This document shows, piece by piece, positions 20,471 to 30,086 of a DNA stretch of 64,000 bases (its first letter is position 1; every line of letters begins with the position of its first letter). The stretch is from the NCBI RefSeq assembly GCF_000755285.1, contig NZ_BBMK01000007.1, positions 107,118 to 171,117 of the forward strand. Direction: 5' to 3'. Under the pieces are notes generated by a model. The model was not told where the DNA came from. It was given only the letters and a program-made list of their open reading frames with translations, and ran no database searches. Source of the DNA: Nonlabens ulvanivorans. Its GTDB lineage: Bacteria; Bacteroidota; Bacteroidia; Flavobacteriales; Flavobacteriaceae. The translations under genes were made by a program, and so were the position numbers.

Positions 20471-22390
20471 TTAATTACGGAAGTATAAATTATCGATATA
20501 AACATCTGCACTTTCAAAAGGCTGAGCTACAATTATATACTGACCTATATTTGAAGTGTTTAACAATCCGGTAAAATCTGTCAGTGGTATATCATGGCTT
20601 ACCCATTGTCCTGTTGCTGGATTAGAAATGGTAATCTCATGTTCAGAATCATCTGGTGTACCTATCGTATTATCTGCTCCTAAGTCAACCAATTTAATAG
20701 CAAAGGATGAATAGTTTGCAGACCAAGTGTCTATTCTTAAATGTGTCATGGCACTGGCGTCTACAGTACTTGAAATAGTTTCAATGCCAGCAAATCCTAA
20801 TGAAGTATATTTCTTTATATTATCACCTGCAACTACTTCATCAGTGAGTACCGTAGGTGTTGATGACCATGGCGTTCTAAACGTATCCACGGCTACATCT
20901 GTATAGGCATCACTGTAGAGTGAAATCACATTAGATGCGGCATCTGATGGAATTGCAGCCGCCGTGGTAGGTGATGTAGGTTCTCCATAGAAATAGATAT
21001 TGTCCAAATAAAAGTTAGGTAGTACAGAAAAATTAACGGTCTCGTATATAATAAGGCCGATGTTATTTCTTTGAGTAAGAGTAATTGGAATTTCAAGTGT
21101 TGCCCACGTATCTGCAGTAAAATCAGAGCTATTAAAAAATACTTGTTGGCGTGTATCGTCTCCACCACCATCAACCTGATCAGGACCAAAATCAACTATA
21201 GATATTAAGAAATCGAGACCTGCTGGAACACTACCAGGTATGTACATATTTAAATGTAAGTTGGACTTTTCAGTAGCATCAACTGTTGGGTTTGCAAATT
21301 GATTCCCCACAAAATTGAAGTTTGTATAGTTTAAAATATTATCACCATTAACTACAAAATCAGCAGATAATGTAGTTTGAAATGGTTCCCAAAAGCCATT
21401 ATAAAAATCTACAGGAACATTAGTATAAGTGTCACTAAATATTGAAGACACGTTAGCAGGATTTCTTGTAGGTACTGGTGCCAAAACAAAATTACCTAAG
21501 GAATTAATAGTTATAGAACCAGATGCATCATTACCACCTAGAGAAGCTGTAATCTCACTAGTACCCGAAGTGATTACACTTATAATACCAGTAGCATCAA
21601 CGGTAGCAACATTAGTATCTGAAGAGTTGAACTCAAAATAAGCAGGTGCTGCCACTACTGATATATCGCCAGCAGAAGCTACATTGAACGTTTGCATTAA
21701 ATCAGTTACTGGAGTTGTTACGCCAGTAAAAGAGCTTGCTGTAACGTCTTGTCCGTTTACAATGGAAGGCCTAGGTTGAGCTATAGTACCTAACTTTTCA
21801 AATTTCAGTTCATCAATCCATAAGGTATACCCAGAACCACCAGTTCCCTGAGTTCCTGCAGCATATCTTAACATACCTCGTTCTTGAGTTAATTTTGAAG
21901 GATCTGGAATAGGTACGATATATTTAGTCCAATTAGTTCCAATACTCACATTAGTTCTAGTTGCAACAAATCTATTTTCTAAAAAATCCTCTCCAAAACC
22001 TAGTTCACCAATCATAACACCTTGCGATGCTTTTGCCCAGAATGTTAAAGCGTCGTATCCTGTTAGATCGCGTCCAGCACCATCTATTCTAAAAATTCCA
22101 CCGGCATAAGCACCTTCTGGATCATTATCGTTAGGTACATCTATTCTTATAGATGCGGCACTTTGATATCCTTCAGAGTTATCAACAGAAAAAGCGGTAA
22201 ACTTTGAATCTGCATATGGGAAATAAAAATCACTTCCCAATCCAATCGGTGTATCGATAAAAATTTCTCCTGTTTTAGGAAATGTTGCAGCAACAACATC
22301 GTCTGACAAATCTCTTTCACAACTAACGGTTAATGAGAATACCGATAGTAAAAAAGAAACTTTTAAAAAATTAATGTTTGAATTTTTCAT
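20471..22390 (-). CDS. Surface glycan-binding lipoprotein: CBM-like modules plus a Big2 Ig-like domain
   Basis: A 639-residue lipoprotein (lipobox SLTVSC). Residues about 35-200 form a jelly-roll module (TLWIDELKFEKLG), about 210-300 a bacterial Ig-like Big2 domain (FEFNSSDTNVATVDATGIIS), and two related jelly-roll modules follow (about 310-470 and 480-639), both ending in F/VYxDNxYFxxG/N. There is no catalytic signature. Its architecture and place between the barrel fusion and the GH16 gene suggest a second glycan-binding protein on the cell surface. It does not have SusD helices. The specific ligand cannot be read from the sequence; beta-glucan is inferred from neighbours. Confidence 0.78.
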   Translation of the reverse strand: MKNSNINFLKVSFLLSVFSLTVSCERDLSDDVVAATFPKTGEIFIDTPIGLGSDFYFPYADSKFTAFSVDNSEGYQSAASIRIDVPNDNDPEGAYAGGIFRIDGAGRDLTGYDALTFWAKASQGVMIGELGFGEDFLENRFVATRTNVSIGTNWTKYIVPIPDPSKLTQERGMLRYAAGTQGTGGSGYTLWIDELKFEKLGTIAQPRPSIVNGQDVTASSFTGVTTPVTDLMQTFNVASAGDISVVAAPAYFEFNSSDTNVATVDATGIISVITSGTSEITASLGGNDASGSITINSLGNFVLAPVPTRNPANVSSIFSDTYTNVPVDFYNGFWEPFQTTLSADFVVNGDNILNYTNFNFVGNQFANPTVDATEKSNLHLNMYIPGSVPAGLDFLISIVDFGPDQVDGGGDDTRQQVFFNSSDFTADTWATLEIPITLTQRNNIGLIIYETVNFSVLPNFYLDNIYFYGEPTSPTTAAAIPSDAASNVISLYSDAYTDVAVDTFRTPWSSTPTVLTDEVVAGDNIKKYTSLGFAGIETISSTVDASAMTHLRIDTWSANYSSFAIKLVDLGADNTIGTPDDSEHEITISNPATGQWVSHDIPLTDFTGLLNTSNIGQYIIVAQPFESADVYIDNLYFRN

Positions 22391-22403
22391 TTCTATTATC
22401 TTT

Positions 22404-25400
22404 TTATTTACCTATATTAATATGAACATAGGTTCTTATTTCCCATTCAGATCCATTAGGGAATCCAACTGGGCTTATGATTGGTTGATTAGCAAAAGGT
22501 TCTGCTTGATTAGGGCTATATCTAGGTGAAAATTCATTAAGAGATCTCCAAGTTCCCATGATACCAATTCTGGTATCTGGCAGGATAAACCAATCTGGCT
22601 TACCAAGAGATGTAGAGATATCTAAAGACATTTGCAGCGGATAAGTAAGATTAAAATCTCTATGATAATCAAAAGGACCCCCCCAATCATTAACTTTTAC
22701 TGCTCCTGTAACTTTTACTTTTTTATAAATGAACCTTACATCACCACCACCACGTTTAATTAATCTTTCATCACTACCATTTGCTTGCGCGGTACCGTAA
22801 TACATGTTTGCAATTAAACCTAATTCTGGTGTTAACTTAGAAACAACTCTTGAATGTGCTTCCCACAAATCTTCTGCAGGTGCAGAGTTAGGAAAAATCA
22901 AGAAATCTCGTGTGTCAGAAAATCCAATAGCTGCATCTTGCGCCGTTGGATGCTTGCGATAAACAAAACCGATATTCATAGCAAATTTTGCATCTTCAGA
23001 CCTATCATTATCCCATTCATACATCCATGTTGCTGGAGTTGGGTCATAACTCAATAAGATTTCACCTGCTGTAGTTTCTCTGTTGCTTCTTACAGAGAAA
23101 GGATCTTGAATTATATTTCTAAGTCTTCCAGGAGCTCCCACATCGTTAGGCATAGGACCTACTATTGGTTTTTGCCATAAAAAGTTAGGTGCTATTTGGA
23201 AGTCACCAACAGAGTAAGTGAAACCAGCTAAAACGTTAGTCTGATTTCCTCCTCCAGATTCTTTTAATCTCCATCCGGTGAACGTTTGTGTATAATCACC
23301 TCCATTACTAGCAACTAAGCCAAATGCTCCAGCTTGTGCATATGCATTCACTCTACCACTTTGGTAAGTCATTTTGATCTTACCACCAAAATTATCAGAA
23401 GCTTGAATCTTGTCAGTTAATACCGTATAATTCCCAGATGTACCTTCAGCTACTTGAAACTCTCGTCCATTAAGCGGTGATCCACCCCCCCAAATACCAC
23501 CTACTTCTAGACCAATATCTCCAAATTTACGAGCGGCATGAAACGTTACTCTTCTCGTCTTAGGCTGTGGAATAGCGATAGAACTTACTGCTCCACCTAA
23601 ATTATCAAGATCCTCGTGGTAGATACCTGTTAGATTATATTTACCAACTTGACGACTATATTTTAAAAGTATCGCAGGATTTGCACCCCCCACCAAAGTT
23701 GAGGACCAAAAGCTGCTTTAAAACCTTTAAGTGCTCTTTTTCCATCCACTTCCATCCCAAGAGTCTCTCCATTGTAAATATCTAAATTAGGTCCATAATT
23801 TGCCTCTGGATAAAGTCCGAAAAAATCTCCTTCATAACCCCCCCAATGATAATGTCCTGTTCTATAAAAACCTCTTGCATCAAAATCTTTTGCATTCCAT
23901 TCATAACTTGCATTATAAATTTGGACTCTATTTTGATCAATAAGGTCAATTGCACCATCTTGTGAGTCAACAGTTATTTGTCTACCTCTATTCTCATAAA
24001 AGATTTCATTAATAGGATTCTCAGCAACATTACCTAATATATTGACATTAACCTCTGCTCTCATATTTGCAGCAGGATTTCCTTCAACTCCAATAAAATA
24101 GGACTGCATGTGATCAAAACCTTGTTCATCAGGAACAGCATCAGAATTCGGGTCAGCTACTTCAGGTGTTGTAATCAAAGAACCACCCGTGCTAAACGTT
24201 GTAAATTTTGCACTTAAATTACTGATACGTATTTTTTCACTGTTACCACCACCACTCATTGCTGCTTTATCACCGCGCGCTCTTAGTACGGCGTCCATTA
24301 GATTAATATTCTTAAAATAGTTATCTACAAAATTTAAATCAATATTAGACCCGTAAGGATTTAATTTATGCACCTCTTTAAGCGTATAGTAAGCTGCTCG
24401 AGGATATAATGTGTAAAGTCCACGAGGATTTGTAGGTCCTTTAGCGCAAATACCAAACCATTCCTCATTCATATTATTCTCTCCAGGCTCTAAATCAAGA
24501 TCATATCCTCCGTTTGACCACGATGCATTATTGTCGTGTACATCCAGATTCTTAGTCTGTCCAAACTTCCACCAGCCATCACTAAATTGAAACGTAAATC
24601 CACCGATTGAATTTCCTGCCATTCCCATACCAGCAGCATTTTTGTAGATATCTTTCCAATTATTAAGCATGTAATAGGCCTGAGATTTTTGATCTTCTTG
24701 ATTTTCTATAGCATTAAAAGCGTCAGCTCCAAACTCAGTAAACATTAAAGGCTTATTAAGTTTCTCTTTCACCGTCTGAAACGCATCTGTAAAAGTCTTA
24801 CCACGGTACATGTTAGTACCTAATATATCAATGTCCTTGCACTCTTCAGCAATAACATCTATAAATAACAAATCCCCATTACAAATTGCCATAGGATGAT
24901 TACTGTCAATAGCTTTCATTTGAACTACAGCTTCATTGAATATTTTATACAACGATCTAGCACGTTGAGTAGATTTTCTATCCTCTAAAGGAATATCTTC
25001 TGTTTCTGCACCATCCCAGAAGAGACCATAATTATTCTCATTACCTAATAAGAACATTAAAATACCTCGTGTATCCTTATATGTTGAAACCATATCGGTA
25101 GCTTCTGAAAGCAAAAGTGCTCTCGTAGCCTTATCACTGTACTCTGTATTAGCTACCCATGACCCATTTACATTTAAACCATATCTACCAAAAGAATGAT
25201 TAAGCATCGTGTAAATTCCATAGTTATCATATATATAAGTAATCCATTTCGATGGAACTCCTGTATACTGTCTAATAGTATTAACGCCCATATTTTGAAG
25301 CAGGCCCATTTCGGCATCTAGAGCCGCTTTAATAACTTCATCTGATTGCTTCCATAAACTGTAATTAAAATTGGTGCCAATAGGAAAGTAATCCCAATTC

Positions 25401-25538
25401 ATACCATTAATGATAAAGTTCATTCTCTACTAAAAGGATATGACCATTTTCATCAGATCTTAATGAAATTTCAGGATTTTGAGCAAAAGCTGCTAATCCA
25501 AAAAGCAACCATGCGATGCTTAAATAGATATTCTTCAT
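22404..25538 (-). CDS. Clan GH-A glycosidase fused to an outer-membrane beta-barrel (frameshifted)
   Basis: Joined length about 1045 residues. A signal peptide (MKNIYLSIAWLLFGLAAFAQ) starts at 25538. Residues about 45-400 form a TIM barrel with clan GH-A glutamates in FLLGNENNYGLFW (acid/base) and PLMFTEFGADA (nucleophile). From about residue 430 the sequence turns into alternating amphipathic strands rich in Trp, Tyr and Gly, ending RTYVHINIGK, as in a porin-like outer-membrane barrel. Two breaks occur: near 25425 after LLVEN, and at 23686-23691, where a G6 run needs seven G to read LWWGGANPAILLKY. First gene of its operon, about 250 bp after the direct-repeat operator. The GH family is undetermined (GH2/GH5/GH158-like possible). 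Confidence 0.75.
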
Positions 25539-25783
25539 ATTAAATAATTTGGAAGCTTTCAGAAATCGATTTCGTTATTCAACGTAAAAGTGAAAACCTA
25601 AAATTTATATATGCTAAAATATCTTTGTTATTTCATATAAAAAAGAAACTAACTACAACAAAAAGCATACATTTTACAAAAAAACACATGATAATAAGTC
25701 AGTCACCGATAATACAATTAAACACTTTTAAATCAAGCACTTAATCAGTATCGTAAACCATAAATAAATGAATAATTAAATAC

Positions 25784-25800
25784 ATGTTGTATTAATGTTG
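25784..25800 (-). promoter_or_regulatory. Direct-repeat operator of the beta-glucan locus, copy 3
   Basis: The minus strand reads CAACATTAATACAACAT, again two CAACAT half-sites at an 11-bp period preceded by ACT. It lies about 250 bp upstream of the barrel-fusion gene, in the 290-bp gap after the regulator gene, which otherwise holds no ORF. Confidence 0.6.
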
Positions 25801-25828
25801 AGTTATTATGTCTGTGAATCGACAAAAC

Positions 25829-28612
25829 TTATATCTCAACAATGTAACTCGTAAGACTATCCTCTCGGGACAAATCTAATTTTTTACGCAAACGATATCG
25901 TTTTATCTCAACACTTCTAGGAGAAATATTTAATAGTGGAGCAATTTCTTTAGATGATAGATTTAACCTTAGATAAACACAAAGTCTTAAATCACCAGAT
26001 GTTAGTGAAGGATGTAATTCTTTTATCTTTTTGAAAAAATCTTTATCAGCATTATTAAAGGCTTCTTCAAAGGTTAACCAATCTTGTTTACTGTTAAGAT
26101 TTTTATCTAGCATCTTTTTTAACGATTTAGACTCTACAGTTTTAGGGAGATTATTCAATTCCTCTTTTAATTCATTAAGAGTTTCATTTTTCTTTATCAT
26201 CGCCATAGTAGAAATAGCAAGTTCCTTATTTCTATGTTCAATATCTCCTCTTAATTTTGCATTACGCAATTCGATTAAATTCTTTTCATTGGTAAGATTC
26301 TTAAGCTCTAATTCTTTTTGTTGTTTGAGAAGCGCTCTCTCTTTTTGTCTTTTAAAGTACCATATATAAAATCCATTCAACAATATTATTAATATAATCA
26401 ACAGAATTATGTAAATAGCTATAGCAGTATTAGTTAAGTAATATGGTCTCGCAATAGTGAAGCTATATGTACCTGTGTTAGTAGATATGGATTCATTGAT
26501 TCTAGATCTTACCTCAAAACTATAATTTCCATAAGAGAGATTTTTTAATTCTACAGATGTATTCTTAGTCCAATTACTCCATGAATCATTAAGCTCTAAT
26601 ACTCTATATTGATACATTACAGTATTTAATGAATTGTAAGATGGCGCACTATATTGAATTTGTAAAAAGCTATCCTTATAGGGTATCGTAGGTGTTTCAT
26701 TTAACCCATGCAATTGATATTCATCGTCTTGAAATGATTTGACGTTATTAATAAATATCTTATTTGTGGTAACCGTTTGTTTATTCTGATTCAAGGTAGT
26801 GTAGCCATATGATGAACCAATCAAATATTCATTAAAACCTAAATCCGTTAAGTTTTCATACCCTACTTTTTCATTTCTCAATTCTTTACTTAAAAACACT
26901 TTTTCTATAGAATAGGTTCCATCAATATCTTCAATACTAATCTTAGAAAGATGATCTTTATTAAAAAGCCATAAATAGCCATTACTTTTAACCAAAGTAC
27001 CAGATGTATAAACATCCTTTATTACAAGTTTACTTAGTTCTTCATTTAAAGTAAAAGTGTTTTGATTATATGGTTTTGTATAAACAGCGTCTCGTTTTGC
27101 ATAGATAATATTATCCTTAAACATTATCATATCTGAACCTATTCCTTTTCCTAAGGTTTTTACCGTGTCAATTCTTTGAATAGACGTTAAGGAATCATTT
27201 AAGGACAATTTAAACACGCCTTTATATTCATGATTTACATAAATATTTTTTTCATTATCAACCACAAAATCTTTTGAACTGATATTGAATCCTCTTATTT
27301 TATTTCTAACTTTCCATGTAAAGCCTTGTTTAGATAAAAAATACAATCCATTATAAGTTCCAGCTAGTAGCAAGTTAGAATCATCGCTAATTTGATGAAT
27401 CTGCCACGTTCCAATAGTTCTAGGAATGCGTTTTGCCTCATTATTGTTTACTTCAAATATTCCAGCATGATGATTACAATATAATTGCCCATTAATACTT
27501 GTTATAGACCAAACCTGTCCTTGTGTGCCTTCAATGAAAGTAAATTCTAATGAATCATCCTTTTTATAAAACAAACCTTGGTTAGTTCCAACATATAGAA
27601 TATCACCAGACTTATAAGAGGCATACACCGTACCTAGCTCACCATCTCTATCACGATAAATGCTATAAGCAGAATCTACATTCACAGAACTAATTCCATT
27701 ATCAAGACCTAACCACACATTTTTACTAGAGTCTTCAAAAATTGTTAGACATGTATTATTTATTAAACCATCACTTTGATTGATAACATAATTAGTAGTA
27801 CCGTCAAGGCTCATTGAAACAACTCCATTAGAAATTGTTCCCAACATTAAACTACCATTGCTTAAAAAGAGAGCATTGTATACAGTAAGATCTAGATTCA
27901 AGTCAGATCGTGCAACTAGAACAGGTTCATTGTTTACTAATCTATATAAATCTGCATTTTCAGTTAAAAAATGAACTTGAGATTCATGTTCAAATAATAG
28001 AATTACGGTTTCTTCTTTAAAAAAATCACTTTGGCTTATCGATAAAGGTCGCTGATTAGAAATAGTGAACAATCCTTCTCCTAGAGAATGATAATAATAA
28101 TTACCTCCTACTTTAAAAAATTTATTAATATTATCATTAGAGACTAAAAGTGACACTTTACTACTACTGATATCGTACGAATATATGTGAGATAAGGATT
28201 GAAATAACACATATTCCTCATTCACTATAATATTCCAGAATTGCTCATCTTCTTCGACAACGACACTGGACAATTCAATAATAGATGTGTAATTTAAAAC
28301 TCCACGATCATCTTTCTGCCAGTACCCAAAATCCATGTAACATCCCGTATAAATACGATCGCCTGCTACTTTTACAGATCTCATAATACTCTCATTAGGC
28401 GTTTTATAGAGACGCCATTGAGATCCATTATACTCCAACAGACCTTTATTATTTGCTATATATATATAATGATTATCAGACTCTGATAACATCCAATTTT
28501 GATTACCTGCACGATATTGAGAAGGCTCATAATTGTTTAGTGGTGGTAGCTCTTGAGCGGTACCATTAAAATAAAATAGAGTTAATAACAATAAGAGATG
28601 TATCGCTTTCAA
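25829..28612 (-). CDS. Membrane-bound sensor/regulator: beta-propeller, Y_Y_Y domain, LuxR-type HTH
   Basis: A 927-residue, intact protein. It has a signal peptide (to GTAQ) and a periplasmic propeller built from Reg_prop-like repeats (NKGLLEYNGSQWRLYKT, GLDNGISSVN). A Y_Y_Y domain lies at about 660-735 (MYQYRVLELNDSWSNWT), one membrane helix at about 740-765, then a coiled coil, and a C-terminal LuxR-type helix-turn-helix (LNLSSKEIAPLLNISPRSVEIKRYRLRKKL). There is no histidine kinase or receiver domain, so it is a one-component, SusR-like or hybrid-sensor-like activator. It is the only regulator in the locus and sits at its upstream end, so it probably senses a glucan fragment and activates the three operons. 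A single CAACAT half-site lies in its own upstream region. Confidence 0.85.
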   Translation of the reverse strand: MKAIHLLLLLTLFYFNGTAQELPPLNNYEPSQYRAGNQNWMLSESDNHYIYIANNKGLLEYNGSQWRLYKTPNESIMRSVKVAGDRIYTGCYMDFGYWQKDDRGVLNYTSIIELSSVVVEEDEQFWNIIVNEEYVLFQSLSHIYSYDISSSKVSLLVSNDNINKFFKVGGNYYYHSLGEGLFTISNQRPLSISQSDFFKEETVILLFEHESQVHFLTENADLYRLVNNEPVLVARSDLNLDLTVYNALFLSNGSLMLGTISNGVVSMSLDGTTNYVINQSDGLINNTCLTIFEDSSKNVWLGLDNGISSVNVDSAYSIYRDRDGELGTVYASYKSGDILYVGTNQGLFYKKDDSLEFTFIEGTQGQVWSITSINGQLYCNHHAGIFEVNNNEAKRIPRTIGTWQIHQISDDSNLLLAGTYNGLYFLSKQGFTWKVRNKIRGFNISSKDFVVDNEKNIYVNHEYKGVFKLSLNDSLTSIQRIDTVKTLGKGIGSDMIMFKDNIIYAKRDAVYTKPYNQNTFTLNEELSKLVIKDVYTSGTLVKSNGYLWLFNKDHLSKISIEDIDGTYSIEKVFLSKELRNEKVGYENLTDLGFNEYLIGSSYGYTTLNQNKQTVTTNKIFINNVKSFQDDEYQLHGLNETPTIPYKDSFLQIQYSAPSYNSLNTVMYQYRVLELNDSWSNWTKNTSVELKNLSYGNYSFEVRSRINESISTNTGTYSFTIARPYYLTNTAIAIYIILLIILIILLNGFYIWYFKRQKERALLKQQKELELKNLTNEKNLIELRNAKLRGDIEHRNKELAISTMAMIKKNETLNELKEELNNLPKTVESKSLKKMLDKNLNSKQDWLTFEEAFNNADKDFFKKIKELHPSLTSGDLRLCVYLRLNLSSKEIAPLLNISPRSVEIKRYRLRKKLDLSREDSLTSYIVEI

Positions 28613-28749
28613 TAGTTACAGTTTTCTCAAATGTAATTAAAAAAACTCAACATACAAGCTACACTACTACACACTTTAAAACGTAAAACACTTTAAACCA
28701 ATAAGTAACGATAAATTAAACAAACCTACTACCTATACGATACTACTTA

Positions 28750-29510
28750 TTAAAACCCCTTAGCTTTATAGCGGTAAGCACTTTTTTTTGTATACAATGG
28801 AAAGTCTGCGTTTTGAATCCAGCTATAATAACCTGGTTCTTTCTCTAGCACATCTACAATCTTTTTTCCTTTATGTTTTCCGAAATTGAAACACTCTTCT
28901 CCTTTATCATTAAAAGCAAGCATTCCCGCAAAATCAACTGGCTTGCGACGTGTAGAAAAATCGGCAAGGGAATTCATGTCATTTTCAAGATCTGGATAAC
29001 GATCTAATTGCCCTTTAAGAACCTCATAGGTCGCGATAGTATCAGCCTCTGCACTATGTGCATTTGTAAGATCTTTATCACAATAAAATTTATAGGCAGC
29101 AACCAGTGTACGTTGCTCCATTTTATGAAATATGTTTTGTACATCAATCGCGTTACGATTTCCCATGTCAAAATCTACATCAGCACGCAGCATCTCTTCT
29201 GCTAGCAAAGGAATATCAAATCGATTTGAGTTGAAACCAGCTAAGTCAGAATCTTTAATGATGTTATGAATTTCATGGGCTAACTCCTTGAAAGTAGGCT
29301 TATCTTTTACCATATCATCCGTAATTCCATGTACAGCAGTAGTCTCTGCAGGGATAGAACTGTAGGGTTCACTCGATATGAATAAGTCTTCTCTGTTCCA
29401 TCAGGCAAAACTTTATGTATCGCTATTTCAACAATTCGATCCTTAGAAATATTAACTCCTGTGGTTTCAAGATCAAAAAAACAAATAGGTCTACGTAAAT
29501 TGAGTTGCAT
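28750..29510 (-). CDS. DEDDh 3'-5' exonuclease (DnaQ-like), frameshifted
   Basis: About 253 residues from the ATG at 29510 (MQLNLRRPICFFDLETTG). The ExoI motif D-x-E is in FFDLETTG, ExoII in LAGFNSNRFDIPLLAEE, and ExoIII in NAHSAEADTIATYEVLKG. A C-terminal block, CFNFGKHKGKKIVDVL, matches the small domain often found after such exonucleases in Bacteroidota. A missing C near 29362 splits the gene between SYRVNPTVP and IPAETTAVHG. It may proofread or process DNA ends; a role as the main replicative epsilon subunit cannot be decided from sequence. An in-frame upstream extension would include the genome palindrome (YAFAKA), but the ATG at 29510 is preferred. Confidence 0.85.
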
Positions 29511-29547
29511 GTGATATATTTTATAAGGTAAAAATTGTGAGGCACAC

Positions 29548-29563
29548 GCTTTCGCAAAAGCGT
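29548..29563. repeat. Palindrome copy CGCTTTCGCAAAAGCG
   Basis: One change (G to A at the centre) from the consensus, flanked by CACA and TAAT. It lies upstream of the exonuclease start. The same variant with the same left flank (GGCACA) occurs at 46526. Confidence 0.75.
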
Positions 29564-29702
29564 AATCCAAAGCATTTATTGATATATTTAAACTTTATTA
29601 TTTTTACAAAGATAGCAGCTACCTATGTCAAGGCATGGAATTTGTAAAAGAATTTAATAAAAACAATTTGAAGCATTTATAATGCTGCAATAAAACTTGA
29701 AC

Positions 29703-30086
29703 ATGAACGGATTTAAATTACTTACCGCTTTATTTTTATTTATAATAGCGATCCCTTTACAACAGCAACCAGAAGGCATAAACATCACCGTAGAAAAAGG
29801 TCATAAGAAGATTACATACTATGCCGAAAATGTAACTGACAATGATCTTGATTTATTTTTTAAGGTCAATAGTACTGGTTTCCGTCGCAGTGCAGATCGT
29901 CCTATGATTGAAACTATACCAGCTAAAACGAAAAAAGCACTCATTACTTTAATCCCTTTAACGGGTAAGGACACCACGCATACTTACATTGCTGTAGTTA
30001 CTAAAAAAGAAAATAATATTGAATTGCGTAAAACGGATACTATTGTAAAAGATGTGATGCGAATAGATCCTAAGAAGCAGAATTAA
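29703..30086 (+). CDS. Small secreted protein of unknown function
   Basis: About 127 residues from the ATG at 29703; a TTG two codons upstream is also possible. A hydrophobic N-terminal segment (LLTALFLFIIAIPL) looks like a signal peptide and is followed by a short beta-rich domain (INITVEKGHKKITYYAENVTDNDLD). I do not recognise the family. Its 3' end overlaps the convergent flippase gene by 17 bp. It is the only plus-strand gene before 35302 and so stands alone. Confidence 0.65.
   Translation: MNGFKLLTALFLFIIAIPLQQQPEGINITVEKGHKKITYYAENVTDNDLDLFFKVNSTGFRRSADRPMIETIPAKTKKALITLIPLTGKDTTHTYIAVVTKKENNIELRKTDTIVKDVMRIDPKKQN

Noticed and set aside
23663..23696. Overlapping genes for glycosidase and barrel, read as two separate proteins
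   Set aside because: The downstream frame would start at MVGGANP with no signal peptide, in the middle of a barrel strand; adding one G to the G6 run joins LWWGGANP.
28455..28475. Short TA-rich run (tatatatataat) as a microsatellite or promoter
   Set aside because: It lies inside the regulator's coding sequence (YIYIANN) and needs no other explanation.
28645..28665. CAACAT in front of the regulator gene as a fourth operator
   Set aside because: Only one half-site is present and it is in the opposite orientation to the three good copies, so autoregulation is not supported by sequence alone.
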